Below are positions 55,391 to 64,000 of a stretch of DNA of 64,000 nucleotides, one piece after another. Origin of the DNA: Pomphorhynchus laevis (taxonomy: Eukaryota > Acanthocephala > Palaeacanthocephala > Echinorhynchida > Pomphorhynchidae); assembly GCA_012934845.2 (NCBI GenBank), contig WNNJ02001997.1:80847-144846 (forward strand), given 5' to 3'. The notes below the pieces were generated by a model, which saw only the letters and a list, made by a program, of their open reading frames with translations, had not been told where the DNA came from and ran no database searches. The first letter of the stretch is position 1, and the number at the start of each line of letters is the position of its first letter. The position numbers were made by a program, and so were the translations under genes.

Positions 55391-55399
55391 TAACTTGAT

Positions 55400-56150
55400 A
55401 TGATTTATATGAAATCTTATAAAATTATTAAATTATTTATGATTATTTAAAATTATTTTATTATTTTATTTTTATTTACCAATAAAATTATTAATTTATA
55501 AATAATTTTAATTATTTATAAATTATTAATTATTAATTATTAATAAATAATTTATTTATTATTAATTTAATTAATTGTTAATTTAATTAATTTTTGTTCG
55601 AATTGCATGTCGTATTATAGATATTATGTATAATTAAGCATTTGTTCTTAGAGATATTAGCTATATCCATTAAAATTCTTACAGAATTTGATCGTATTTT
55701 CATATAATTGTTTTGCATTGATAGTATCTCAAATCGCCTTTTTTTTAAACAAATGACAATGAATGTAATTTGGTAATTATTTATTATAATAACTTATGAT
55801 AATATAAATTATTATAATAATAAATTATGAATTACGATATTTATAATTATAAATTATGTAAATTATAATTATTTATTATTTAATTATTATATTTTTATTT
55901 ATCATTATGTTTAATTAATAATTTATTTATTTAATAAATAATTTAATATACGTAGACTTTGATATCCGATCTGATTATCTATTAATCAATTAATAACAAT
56001 TCAATTTTAAAAATTACATACAAAAGTCTGAATTATAAAAAACTTCAGATTAAGATATTTACATTTTTAAAACAAAATACGTTGACTGAATTAACCCAAT
56101 TTATCCAATGACCTCAATTTTTACTGACCTCTTTCAAAATATACTGGTTA
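55400..56150. other. Very AT-rich spacer
   Basis: The text is mostly TTATTTATTAATTA-like. A further trace of the MITE family (ACGTAGACTTTGATATCCGA) appears near 55950. Otherwise I see nothing. Confidence 0.5.
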
Positions 56151-56163
56151 AAAAATTTCTGTT

Positions 56164-56204
56164 TAAGGCAAAGGCTAAGCCGTGCTTAGCCTTTGCCTTT
56201 TTAT
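56164..56204. repeat. Hairpin made from a LINE RT motif
   Basis: AAGGCAAAGGCTAAGC, CGT and its reverse complement form a stem of about 17 bp. The right half, CTTAGCCTTTGCC, is also found at 56970 in the LINE fragment below, where it encodes LAFA next to the catalytic motif. Confidence 0.7.
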
Positions 56205-56365
56205 ATTTACATTATAAAATTTTCGTATAGTACAATATAAATAGTACAAACTATATATCTGATTTATTAATACGGTTTTATAAATATCTATATTTATTAA
56301 TTACTTTAAAGTAATTGAAGATATTTAAATTATCCATTTCCTTGAAATTAGGCAAATTTTGATTT

Positions 56366-56525
56366 TTAGAAACCAAGGAAAATCAAACAAGAAAATGCTT
56401 ATTCAATATTTCTTTGGGAACTGTCACCATCATGAAAAAATGATACAGCTTTTAAATAATCAAATCTGTAACACTTTTTCCTGATGATTGCAGTTGCCAT
56501 TGAAATATTGAATACTCGTATTCTT
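56366..56525. mobile_element. Small foldback element, copy 2
   Basis: GGAAAATCAAACAAGAAAAT on the left pairs with ATTCTTGTTTGACTTTCC on the right, and TATTCAATATTTC with GAAATATTGAATA. The centre has ACAGCTTTTAAATAATCAAA. The core is shared with 53672-54078. Confidence 0.75.
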
Positions 56526-56792
56526 GTTTGACTTTCCTTAATTTCTGTATTTTTTAATTAAAGAATTTAAATTTCTTTAATTTTTATTTTTTAATTTCCC
56601 TATAAATTAAAACTTTATTGTAAAATGTACTTAGAAATAATATTCTATTAATCTGCTCATTGAAACACTGAATTATAAACTTTATTTATTTTTAAGATTA
56701 AGATATTTTCATTTGTTAATTTACAATACACAATATGTGCCCTCAGTTAAGTGATCTGATTTAATTTCTAAAGTAATTACCGATCTATTACC

Positions 56793-56838
56793 GTAGAAAT
56801 GTCGACTAAGGAACTCCTTAGTCGACGTTTCTACATAG
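56793..56838. repeat. Perfect short palindrome at the edge of a LINE fragment
   Basis: GTAGAAATGTCGACTAAGGA is followed within 2 nt by its near-exact inverse, TCCTTAGTCGACGTTTCTAC. It abuts the start of the LINE-C-like fragment and may record a snap-back at the 5' junction. Confidence 0.75.
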
Positions 56839-56839
56839 A

Positions 56840-57690
56840 TAGAGTAGGGAGCCACATTTCCACTACAAGATATATAAATTGTGGTGTCCCTTAGGGTACT
56901 GTATTTGGTCCTCTTCTTTTTATCACATTTTTAAATGACTTATTATTACGCATCCAAAACACATACTTAGCCTTTGCCTATGATGTAAAAATATAATGCA
57001 CTAGAAATAGTAAACTGGATGCTAAACTATTGCAGAACGACCTTAACCGCATTTATGAATGGAGTAAAGCAACGCAGATGAAGTTAAATATAAGTACATG
57101 CGTATGTATGAGATTAGCTAGCGTTGGGATCAATCATAGTTAAGGCAGTTTGAGCCTTGTATTGCATCAAAAATTGTTTCTCGAGAATGAACACTTATGT
57201 CTTCAAACTCTTTAATTGTTCTTTGATTCATCCACATCTTGAATATTGCATTCACGCTGTTTTTCCATGCGCTAAAAAAGAAATTACCGATTTTAAATCA
57301 GTGTTTCGTCACGGGTCTCATAATTCTTATTCGTATGACGACAGGTTATCCTTGTTAAGTTTATGTTCAATAAGACAAATATTACTGTATTTTGATCTCT
57401 TGGCAATGTGGGCAGTTGTCAATTCATTTAAAAGATATTCCACAAATGTTATAAAGTTCAGAACTACAAATTGTCGTGGACATGGCCTAACCCTTTATAA
57501 ATTTCCCCCTGGTTAAAATTCTCGAATAATGAGACACTCACATCGGGTAATCAACATTTAAAATGCACTACCTGAGGAAATTGCTTGTGCCTCCAGCTAT
57601 TCACATTTTAAACTTCAAGTGAGAAAGTGGATTCATGACAGCTCTAACTATCAATCAGTGTTGAACTACCCATTCGGCTAATTACATTCT
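56840..57690 (+). mobile_element. LINE-C-related fragment (dead RT)
   Basis: Translations NCGVP, a stop, then GTVFGPLLFITFLNDLL and LAFAYDVK correspond to motifs B and C of LINE-C, with Gln changed to a stop and ADD to AYD. The frame 57157-57516 gives the C-terminal part (LIHPHLEYCIHAVFP, YDDRLSLLSL, NCRGHGLTLYKFPPG). Several frameshifts show that it is old. Confidence 0.8.
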
Positions 57691-57874
57691 ACGTTTCATT
57701 TTTTTATTTTTTTTAATATCAACAGTGAACAGACTGAACAGCCATTTGCGGCTTTGTCTTGTACTCAATAATATTTTTTATTATTATTTATAATTTATTA
57801 TTCATTTGATACAATATTCAGTTCCCTAAAATGGGCCTTTGTGCAATCAAATATAATCTTGTCATTATTCTATG

Positions 57875-58803
57875 TCATTAGATGCGTGCTGGTAGGAAAA
57901 TACCTTACAGGCATTTCACAGCGAGAACGGGAAGATCTTAAACAAACAGAAGAGGATCGAGCAATTGCAAACGAAAATTTTCTTTTCATCAGTGCAAAAT
58001 TTCGGAATATTGCTGTCTTGAGCACTGCGCCTTAATCCTAGTTAGTGATTTCAGAAATACCCTCATCTCATAACACATACCACCCGACGTAGAGAAGACG
58101 AGAGGCACGAATCTGCTTCGTTCAAGACTCACAATTGGCGACTCACAATCAACACGCAATTGGCGTCGTTCTACAAAACCCAGATTTATAACGCGGTCTT
58201 GTTGTAAGCGCAAAGTGTTTCCGAATTCTTATGTATCGCATATTTTTGAAGAACAACCGAATTCCAGGTGCACAGAAAACCTTGGGTCACATATGCCGAG
58301 TCCAATATTGCTTATCGGAGAAGTTAAGATCGTCATCCAGTCTTCGTCTACTCTTCGTCCGATGACTGCTGGAACGAACCTTTCGTTGATAGATTTGTAC
58401 AGACAGTCTATGTGGGAAGGGCTGCATTCCACTGAGAGCATTAAATACGTCCACTTAAACTGCACCGAATAAACCAATCCGGTGTAAGCAACGTGTGGAT
58501 CTATCTCCATGACGCGTGTTAGACGATTAATAAGATTATACCAGCGCTCTACTTCTAATTCCGTGCAGTTGCATTCGTGCTGTGTGGTGTTGATGGGAAC
58601 ACCAAGAATTTTAACACCAAATGTGGACAGTTCGACATCAGCGGATAAAATATAGATGTCAACTCTACTGTTTCTTCTTTCTAGCAATTTGGTTTTAGAT
58701 GCGTTTACATAATAACCGTACTTAGGACCAAGCTCTAAAAAATGGAACACACTTTCCTCAAGTCTTTGAATTTCCCGACAAAATTACCATCATCTGCGTA
58801 CCA
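57875..58803 (-). mobile_element. Atypical reverse transcriptase fragment, copy 1
   Basis: Reading on the - strand: RWYADDGNFVGKFKDLRKV (RT motif C), then after a frameshift FHFLELGPKYGYYVNASKTK, LGVPINT, DPHVAYTGLVYSVQFKWTYL, INERFVPAVIG and IGLGICDP. A deletion follows. The last part is SRFVPLVFSTSGGMCYEMRV and KRKFSFAIARSSSVCLRSSRS. The combination WYADD, LGPxYGYxxxxSKT, HxAY...KWTYL, PLVFSTSGG and a final C(I/L)RGSRS-like motif recalls an RT lineage I associate with cnidarian gene models. I cannot name its clade. The right edge is cut at the 3' tail of the neighbouring LINE. Confidence 0.65.
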
Positions 58804-58805
58804 TC

Positions 58806-59290
58806 TCTGGGTAATACTATTATTATTATTATGTAGACAACGTTACGAGCATAGCTCACAGTTGCTGACAAATCGATAGTCAAAATAAAAGAAAAAGAGA
58901 AAATCAAAAACAAATCAGTTAACAATTTAAAATAATCTGTCGTTTAAAGAGCTCACGAGTTCCCGCATTTACAATATCATCGCTTAAACGATTCCATGAA
59001 TTTATTATTCGTTGTCCAAATTGAATCGTCCTAGAATGTACTATTCGTTGGCGACTAAGATAAAACGAGTGACCTCGCAAAGCTCGAGTTGATCGAATGT
59101 TGAAGAGCCCACGCAACACATGGTGTTCATTGTGAAATACCTCCCATACAAGACACAGATCCCGCGAGTCACGAATATCACATAATGACTGCATATTTAA
59201 AGACCGAAGACGGTCCTCGTAAGGAAGTTCTCTCAAAGAATGTACTAATTTTGTTGCCCTACGTAGCACCTTCTCAAGTCGATTCAAGTC
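58806..59290 (-). mobile_element. LINE fragment: RT C-terminus and 3' tail
   Basis: The tail at 58809-58835 is (TAA)n on the - strand, like LINE-C. The frame 58919-59287 encodes MNRLEKVLRRATKLVHSLRE, LPYEDRLRSLN and NSWNRLSDDIV, the C-terminal region of CR1/Rex-like ORF2. From 59290 to 59450 the sequence no longer matches and is unassigned. Confidence 0.75.
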
Positions 59291-59459
59291 TTCTCAGTCA
59301 GGAATCTGTTTACGTATGTTTTCAATTAAAAGGAGAGAAGCCATTGAGAAGCCGGCCATCGTAAGTGCACGGCTCAAGACATATAAGACGAATAAGATCG
59401 GATGCTAATTTGTCAGCAAATTCATCAAGGCCTTGGCCAAGGTCTTTGAGTGTTCTCCA

Positions 59460-60061
59460 ATATATTATATTAATGTAATATCATAATGTATAAAAAAAAT
59501 TTGCTTGTGTAAGATAAATATATTTTAATAAAAAAATATTTTATAAATAGTTTATTTATTGTGACATCTATATAATAAAAAATATATTGCAAACCGAGGG
59601 AAGGGAAGATTTTGTTTAAGATTTATATCATAATATTATTTATATTTATATAAACTATATTATATATATTTATTACTTATATTTAAAAAATATATATTTG
59701 TATATAAAATATATGTATATAATAAATATTTTTATTATTATCATTATCTAAATTTCCATGTGCTCATATTAATAAGATCTCAATACATTATGTTATTTTA
59801 ATAATCTATCTTCAAAATGATACATTGACCATCTTTTTTAAGTCATAGATTTCCTTATTTCGCCGTATCAAGTATTTGTAAAGACCTTTATACAATGAGA
59901 TTAACAGCGTTGTATCAATTGTGTGCAACTTTGTTAAGCGCTTCACCTTATTTTCGAATCATTTCATGTGCGCTTTATAATTTGATGGACGGCAAATACG
60001 GCAATCTGTCAAATGTAAAATTAACTTTATGTTAGAGAAAATTCGTTTCCAATCCGAATTT
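59460..60061. other. AT-rich spacer
   Basis: I see no gene or named repeat. Runs of TATATATTTAT occur around 59630-59740. Confidence 0.5.
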
Positions 60062-60299
60062 TTACAAGAAGGCGAGGAAACAGGAATATTTATTTGATTA
60101 GAAAAATCCAATATTTCGACGGCACTACGACACGTCATCTTCAGGGTTGTAAGTAGTTTATTTAGCAGCCAAGAAAGTTTGAACTTTCTTGGCTGCTAAA
60201 TAAACTACTTACAACCCTGAAGATGACGTGCCGTAGTGCCGTCGAAATATTGGATTTTTCTAATCAAATAAATATTCCTGTTTCCTCGCCTTCTTGTAA
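60062..60299. repeat. Near-perfect 238-bp palindrome
   Basis: The arms of about 117 bp differ at about one position (ACGACACG versus ACGGCACG) and meet over a TTGA loop at about 60179-60182. Each arm contains CCCTGAAGATGACGTGCCG and GTGCCGTCGAAATATTGG. The pattern CTGAAGATG...CGAAA resembles the end regions of Penelope-like elements, which can carry hammerhead-type ribozymes. So it may be two element ends head to head, or a MITE. Confidence 0.8.
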
Positions 60300-60368
60300 T
60301 AACTTTATGTTTCCATAGTTCATATTTACGTTAACATTAACGACAATTTGTCTATATATATTCGATAA

Positions 60369-60731
60369 ATGTTTTATTTAGTGACGTTTGTGAAATGTCT
60401 AATTGAATACAGTCAATGCGATTACAGAAATGATTCCTATAGCACCGATACTTACAAAATCCAGAAAGGCGCTGAAAACTTGGCAAGTTGGAAAGTATTT
60501 TCTATTAACATCAACAAATTAAGGCGGAATGCTACTCGGACTCATGATTATGTAAGTCAGGTACCAAAACTCGGATACGCCCAGTTTGTCGGACATGCTG
60601 GTCAGAGTGATATATCCGCCTACATTGAAAATCAATGCAATTTCGCAGATATTTTGCTCAAGTTCAACGCCGTCTTTATAATTATCATCAGCTTGATTCC
60701 TTTTACGCTAATACATATGTTTCAAATTTAA
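60369..60731 (+). CDS. Hypothetical protein, 120 residues
   Basis: The ATG-started frame has a hydrophobic N-terminus (MFYLVTFVKCLIEY), a polar middle and a hydrophobic end (FNAVFIIIISLIPFTLIHMF), so it looks like a membrane or secreted peptide. It has more complex composition than chance AT-rich frames nearby. No family is recognised and no splice context is clear. It may be an exon, a relic or a spurious frame. Confidence 0.3.
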   Translation: MFYLVTFVKCLIEYSQCDYRNDSYSTDTYKIQKGAENLASWKVFSININKLRRNATRTHDYVSQVPKLGYAQFVGHAGQSDISAYIENQCNFADILLKFNAVFIIIISLIPFTLIHMFQI

Positions 60732-60855
60732 CTTCCTCTAACCCAGATTGTGAACATGGCTAATTGAATAGTAGATTTTATCCCACTAAATATCGGCATG
60801 TGTGATGCCTTTTACAAAATTGAAAAATAATCGAGTCTTATTGATTGACTTTTAT

Positions 60856-61128
60856 TTAAATAAACATATCATATGTATTTAGATTACAAATACACATGGT
60901 GATTTCGCTACAAGGCTCATGTGGCCACCAAGCACGTCCCCAGATTGCGGTCAGTAGAAATTCCGCGATAAGTATGCATTTGCTTACAACCATCAATAGT
61001 GATATGTTAATGGTAGGTTGAGCTAAATTTCTGAAAAGATGTGACGTATTGGTGTTAATAACGTCCACAATGCTATACAATTTGGTTCGCATTAACGAAA
61101 TATTCAGTAGAAAATAAGATTTATGCAA
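60856..61128 (-). CDS. Hypothetical hydrophobic protein or exon, 90 residues
   Basis: The frame contains INISLLMVVSKCILIAEFLL, a likely membrane segment, followed by WGRAWWPHEPCSEI. I considered an insect chemoreceptor exon but could not match any conserved motif. Low support. Confidence 0.2.
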   Translation of the reverse strand: MHKSYFLLNISLMRTKLYSIVDVINTNTSHLFRNLAQPTINISLLMVVSKCILIAEFLLTAIWGRAWWPHEPCSEITMCICNLNTYDMFI

Positions 61129-61519
61129 ATCTAAGTAAAATAATTTGATTCGTTCGATTCCCGTTTTGTTTGTAACTTTTTCCTATTGTGTGCAATCGAA
61201 CAATTGAGGCACTAAGCAAATCAAATTCCGGCTATTTGAATAGAATGACGACTATTGATGTGAACAACACACTCTCAAGAACATCAAACATACATATATG
61301 ATGTATTTTCGGAATTTCGCATGGATCATTAATCCTTAGTTGAATTTGCTTAATCTCGCTTTTAGAATGTTGCCTAGAGATTTGTGGAATTTTATCGTTA
61401 TTATTCGATCCAAAATTAGAATGCGGTTATTTTACCTCCTGCGGAAGAAGATAAAAACTATTTAAATTACAACATTATTGAATCCAAAAATATTAATTTG
61501 GAATTTTTACACTACAAAT

Positions 61520-61885
61520 TAAATTTGGGGCGAAAATGCTACGATGGACAATGGGTCTAACACTTCGCGATCGGGTGTCTAACGATAAAATTCTCAAGGC
61601 TTTTAATGTAGTGCCGATATCAGAAAGGATGAGGGAAACGATAATCAAATAGTATGACCATGTTGTTAGGTCTACAGCGGAAACTCCCATTCGTGCATCC
61701 TTTGAACTTCAAGTTCCTGGTAATCGTCCCCGCGAAAGACCACAGCGCCGTTGGTTAGACTCGATCAACCAAGATATGACATCTTTGCAGATTCCAAGAA
61801 AAAGGCATATCAACGGGAGGAATGGAGGAAACTGGTCATGGTAGCAGACCCTGCTCAGCAGGACAAATGCTGAAGAAGAAGCACA
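61520..61885 (+). mobile_element. RTE-type LINE, ORF2 C-terminal fragment
   Basis: The translation KMLRWTMGLTLRDRVSNDKI, then ISERMRETIIK with a stop, YDHVVRS, and GNRPRERPQRRWLDSINQDM follows the C-terminus of RTE/BovB-type ORF2 (MLRW.CG.T..D..RN..I, R..WYGHV.R, R..RRW.D...DM). One in-frame stop and a frameshift near 61790 mark it as dead. It ends near TGAAGAAGAAGC. Confidence 0.8.
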
Positions 61886-61915
61886 GAAGCACCAACATGC
61901 AATGTTGGTGCTTCA
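61886..61915. repeat. Perfect 13-bp-stem hairpin
   Basis: GAAGCACCAACAT, GCA and ATGTTGGTGCTTC form an exact stem with a 3-nt loop, right after the RTE 3' end. It may be a target-site or 3'-end artefact, or a chance hairpin. Confidence 0.6.
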
Positions 61916-62339
61916 ATATTCTAATGTATTAAAGGAATAATTAAATAATTATAACATTTAATTATTAAATTATAACAATATTTATTTCAAATTTAATTTA
62001 AAAATTTTTTAATTTAAAATTTTTTAAACAATTGCTTGTTATATGTTCTATAGATGTTCGTCAGTTGAATTTAAAATGTCGATGCTGAATAAGGTTTTAA
62101 GGTTTTATGAATAAAATGATTGATTTTTTCTGGCTGGATCGCGCAAACAGGCGAATACAACTCTTATACTTGAAATGCTCACTAATATGCACAGCCAGTG
62201 ATACATTCGGCATATGGTGTTGCCCGTTTCTATACTGCTAACGATTTTAGTATTATTGAGGCCGTCGGTTCCAGACCACCACTTGATGATATAACAAACG
62301 GGCAAAGGAGCTATTTTCAATTTAAAGTTCGTTCTCGTA

Positions 62340-62722
62340 CGGGATTCATTGTAACTGATGCATGATTCGACTGATTTTGTCTGGTAAGATGAAGCATGTT
62401 GATTAAAGATGCAGACATATATGAATGTCCAATCTATCCTACCAGCAAATAGTCCATTACACAGTAATACCCATTTTTCATATTTCGCTCTTTTGCTGGA
62501 TTCATGGTAACTGAAGCAGGATTCGTCTTATTTTGTCTTGTAAGATGAAGCATGTTGATTGAGGACGCATACATCTATGAATGTCCGATATATTCTACCA
62601 GCAAATAGTCCATTGCACAGTAATTCCTATTTTTCATATTTCGCTCTCTTGCTGAATTTATGGTAATGCATAATTCAACTGATTTTGTCGATCTATCCTA
62701 CCAGCAAATAGTCCATTACTAA
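62340..62722 (+). repeat. Tandem repeat, about 160-180-bp unit, 2.5 copies
   Basis: CTACCAGCAAATAGTCCATT occurs at about 62440, 62597 and 62698, and TTTTGTCTGGTAAGATGAAG or a close variant at about 62374 and 62532. Units have diverged by about 10-15 percent by eye. No coding potential is seen. Confidence 0.8.
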
Positions 62723-62904
62723 AGTAATAAACTCTTTAATTAATAATAACAGTAATATAATTTTTTTACAAAAAAGATAATTTACATTTCAAAGGTTGCC
62801 CACAAATGGGCCCGTACATTATAATTATTCATTAATTTTCTCATCATTGGTATCCCCAAATGGACCCATCAATGTTAGATGTTAAAACTTGCAATTCTGT
62901 TCTA

Positions 62905-63711
62905 CAATTCATTGGTGATTTTCGTGTCGATCTTGGTATTCGTAAACATGCCGAAGCAGACCGTGCCAAAGCGATGGAAATTTTAGCTTTGAGTTTTGTT
63001 ACGGCGTTCGCGTAATTATCTGGAGAATGTTGAGCTTTTGCTGATGCTAAGTTCTTCAGTAATGATTTAGCTTGAATTTCTATTCAATCATATGTCGAGA
63101 ATATAAGTTGGGTAAACTTGCCTGGCTCTACGGTTTCCACTTTTTCTCGATACTTAGCAACTTTGCGATTATCATGATATTGAAAAGCGGATGTCGGACT
63201 CATTTCGGCGTACGATTAAGCATAAATAGAGTATATACTCACGTCGAAGAATGTGCGCTCAAATCGGTTGCCAGAGAGACTAGCACAAGCAATATCCAAT
63301 CTAGCAGCATTGTCGCGAGTGGTAGTCGCTGTCTCAGAATTTATACTCGCCGGGACTATTGAGAGCTGAGGTTCGACTTAAACCCCAAAATAGCAATTTG
63401 TCATAGCTTTGGCAAAAATATCTCTAATGATATCTGGTCTAATACTGAGGACACCGCCTCGTTTACATTACATAGAATTGAGGATGTCCGTTTGTGAGCC
63501 ACATATACAGTTAAGATTGCGCAAATCTTTTGGAGTCCAACCATATCGTGCATCCACAGCGTCATCGAATTCTCTCAGTGATAGTCTTAGTTTATATGCT
63601 TTCAGCGGTAAAATACTGAGCCTTGAAGATGTACCATCGTATGCAGCGCGTGCAATAACATTGACTATGCTCGACTCAAATGATTTCACAGTATGTTGGA
63701 TATGTTCTTGA
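62905..63711 (-). mobile_element. Atypical reverse transcriptase fragment, copy 2 (C-terminal region)
   Basis: Reading on the - strand: SSRLSILPLKAYKLRLSLRE, FDDAVDARYGWTPKDL, NCICGSQTD, then TTTRDNAARLDIACASLSGN with FERTFFDVSIY, KFTQLIFST, and ALARSASACLRIPRS at the end, across several frames. The order LPL..Y...F.DA...RYGW, C.CG, ARLDI, FFDV, PLIFST and a terminal C.R..RS corresponds to the post-RT region of the lineage seen at 57875-58803. It is broken by frameshifts and stops. Confidence 0.6.
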
Positions 63712-63829
63712 AAAAATACATTCCGGCGGTGTGATATACTATGTCGGGCATCTAGCTGAAACTGACGTATAGAATCTCATGTGAGAGATTGATTAGAGGG
63801 TGACTAGAGGATCGTTTATACCCATACCT

Positions 63830-64000
63830 CCTAATATAAATTAAAAACATTAATATAATTATAATAAAAATATAATTACAATTTTTTTTATATTTTTTTA
63901 ATAATAATATTTTTTTAATAATATTTTTTAATAATATTTTTTTAATAATAATATTTAATGTTATTATATTTATATTATTTATGTTATATAATAATTATAA
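63830..64000. other. Low-complexity AT tract
   Basis: Runs of AATAATATTTTTTTAATAA reach the window end. Nothing else is visible. Confidence 0.8.

Noticed and set aside
56164-56204. Intrinsic transcription terminator (hairpin followed by T run)
   Set aside because: The organism is eukaryotic; the hairpin is explained by duplicated LINE sequence.
60856-61128. Insect odorant or gustatory receptor exon
   Set aside because: One hydrophobic segment is present but none of the conserved chemoreceptor C-terminal motifs; kept only as a low-confidence hypothetical frame.
62105-62320. 71-residue - strand frame
   Set aside because: No family recognised, no splice context and close to tandem repeats; not supported as a gene.

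Overview
The window is eukaryotic nuclear DNA. It is strongly AT-rich, with small GT-AG introns, and resembles an insect or other arthropod genome; a hymenopteran is my guess, at low confidence. Only two host genes are recognisable. On the + strand, five exons between 272 and 7119 encode most of an NAA10/Ard1-like N-terminal acetyltransferase; its first exon is not visible and one splice acceptor has lost its AG. On the - strand, eight exons between 16895 and 9455 rebuild a complete 492-residue ERp57/ERp60-type protein disulfide isomerase (PDIA3 family), from signal peptide to an ER-retention-like tail.

Most of the rest is mobile DNA. From 17 to 19.8 kb there are AT-rich MITE-like repeats. 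From 19.8 to 52.7 kb lies a dense transposon cluster. It holds three related non-LTR families, which I call LINE-A, LINE-B and LINE-C: A1 at 19.8-21.8 kb (+), A2 at 26.2-30.4 kb (-), B1 at 37.0-41.2 kb (-), C at 42.5-46.8 kb (+), B2 at 47.8-50.1 kb (-) and A3 at 50.1-51.5 kb (+). It also holds two Ty3/gypsy-type LTR elements. One, at 22.2-25.9 kb, is decayed. The other, at 31.1-35.0 kb, is young, with seemingly identical 121-bp LTRs and a 5-bp target duplication. A 1.74-kb foldback element sits at 35.2-36.9 kb and a higher-order satellite at 51.5-52.7 kb. From 52.7 to 64 kb the sequence is AT-rich, with small foldback elements, fragments of further LINEs (LINE-C relatives and an RTE type), two C-terminal fragments of an unusual reverse transcriptase lineage, and a near-perfect 238-bp palindrome.

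The most interesting structural signals are four. (1) Both LTR elements have a primer-binding site complementary to their own LTR rather than to an obvious tRNA, and two positions covary between the elements, which suggests self-primed reverse transcription. (2) LINE-A and LINE-B share a 3'-terminal hairpin with a compensatory base-pair change, and also a 5' array of 20-bp repeats. (3) Three LINE families share an ORF1 zinc-binding motif and an ORF1/ORF2 overlap placed at the same codons. (4) There are several large palindromes and foldbacks. I see no rRNA, tRNA, CRISPR array or bacterial operon.
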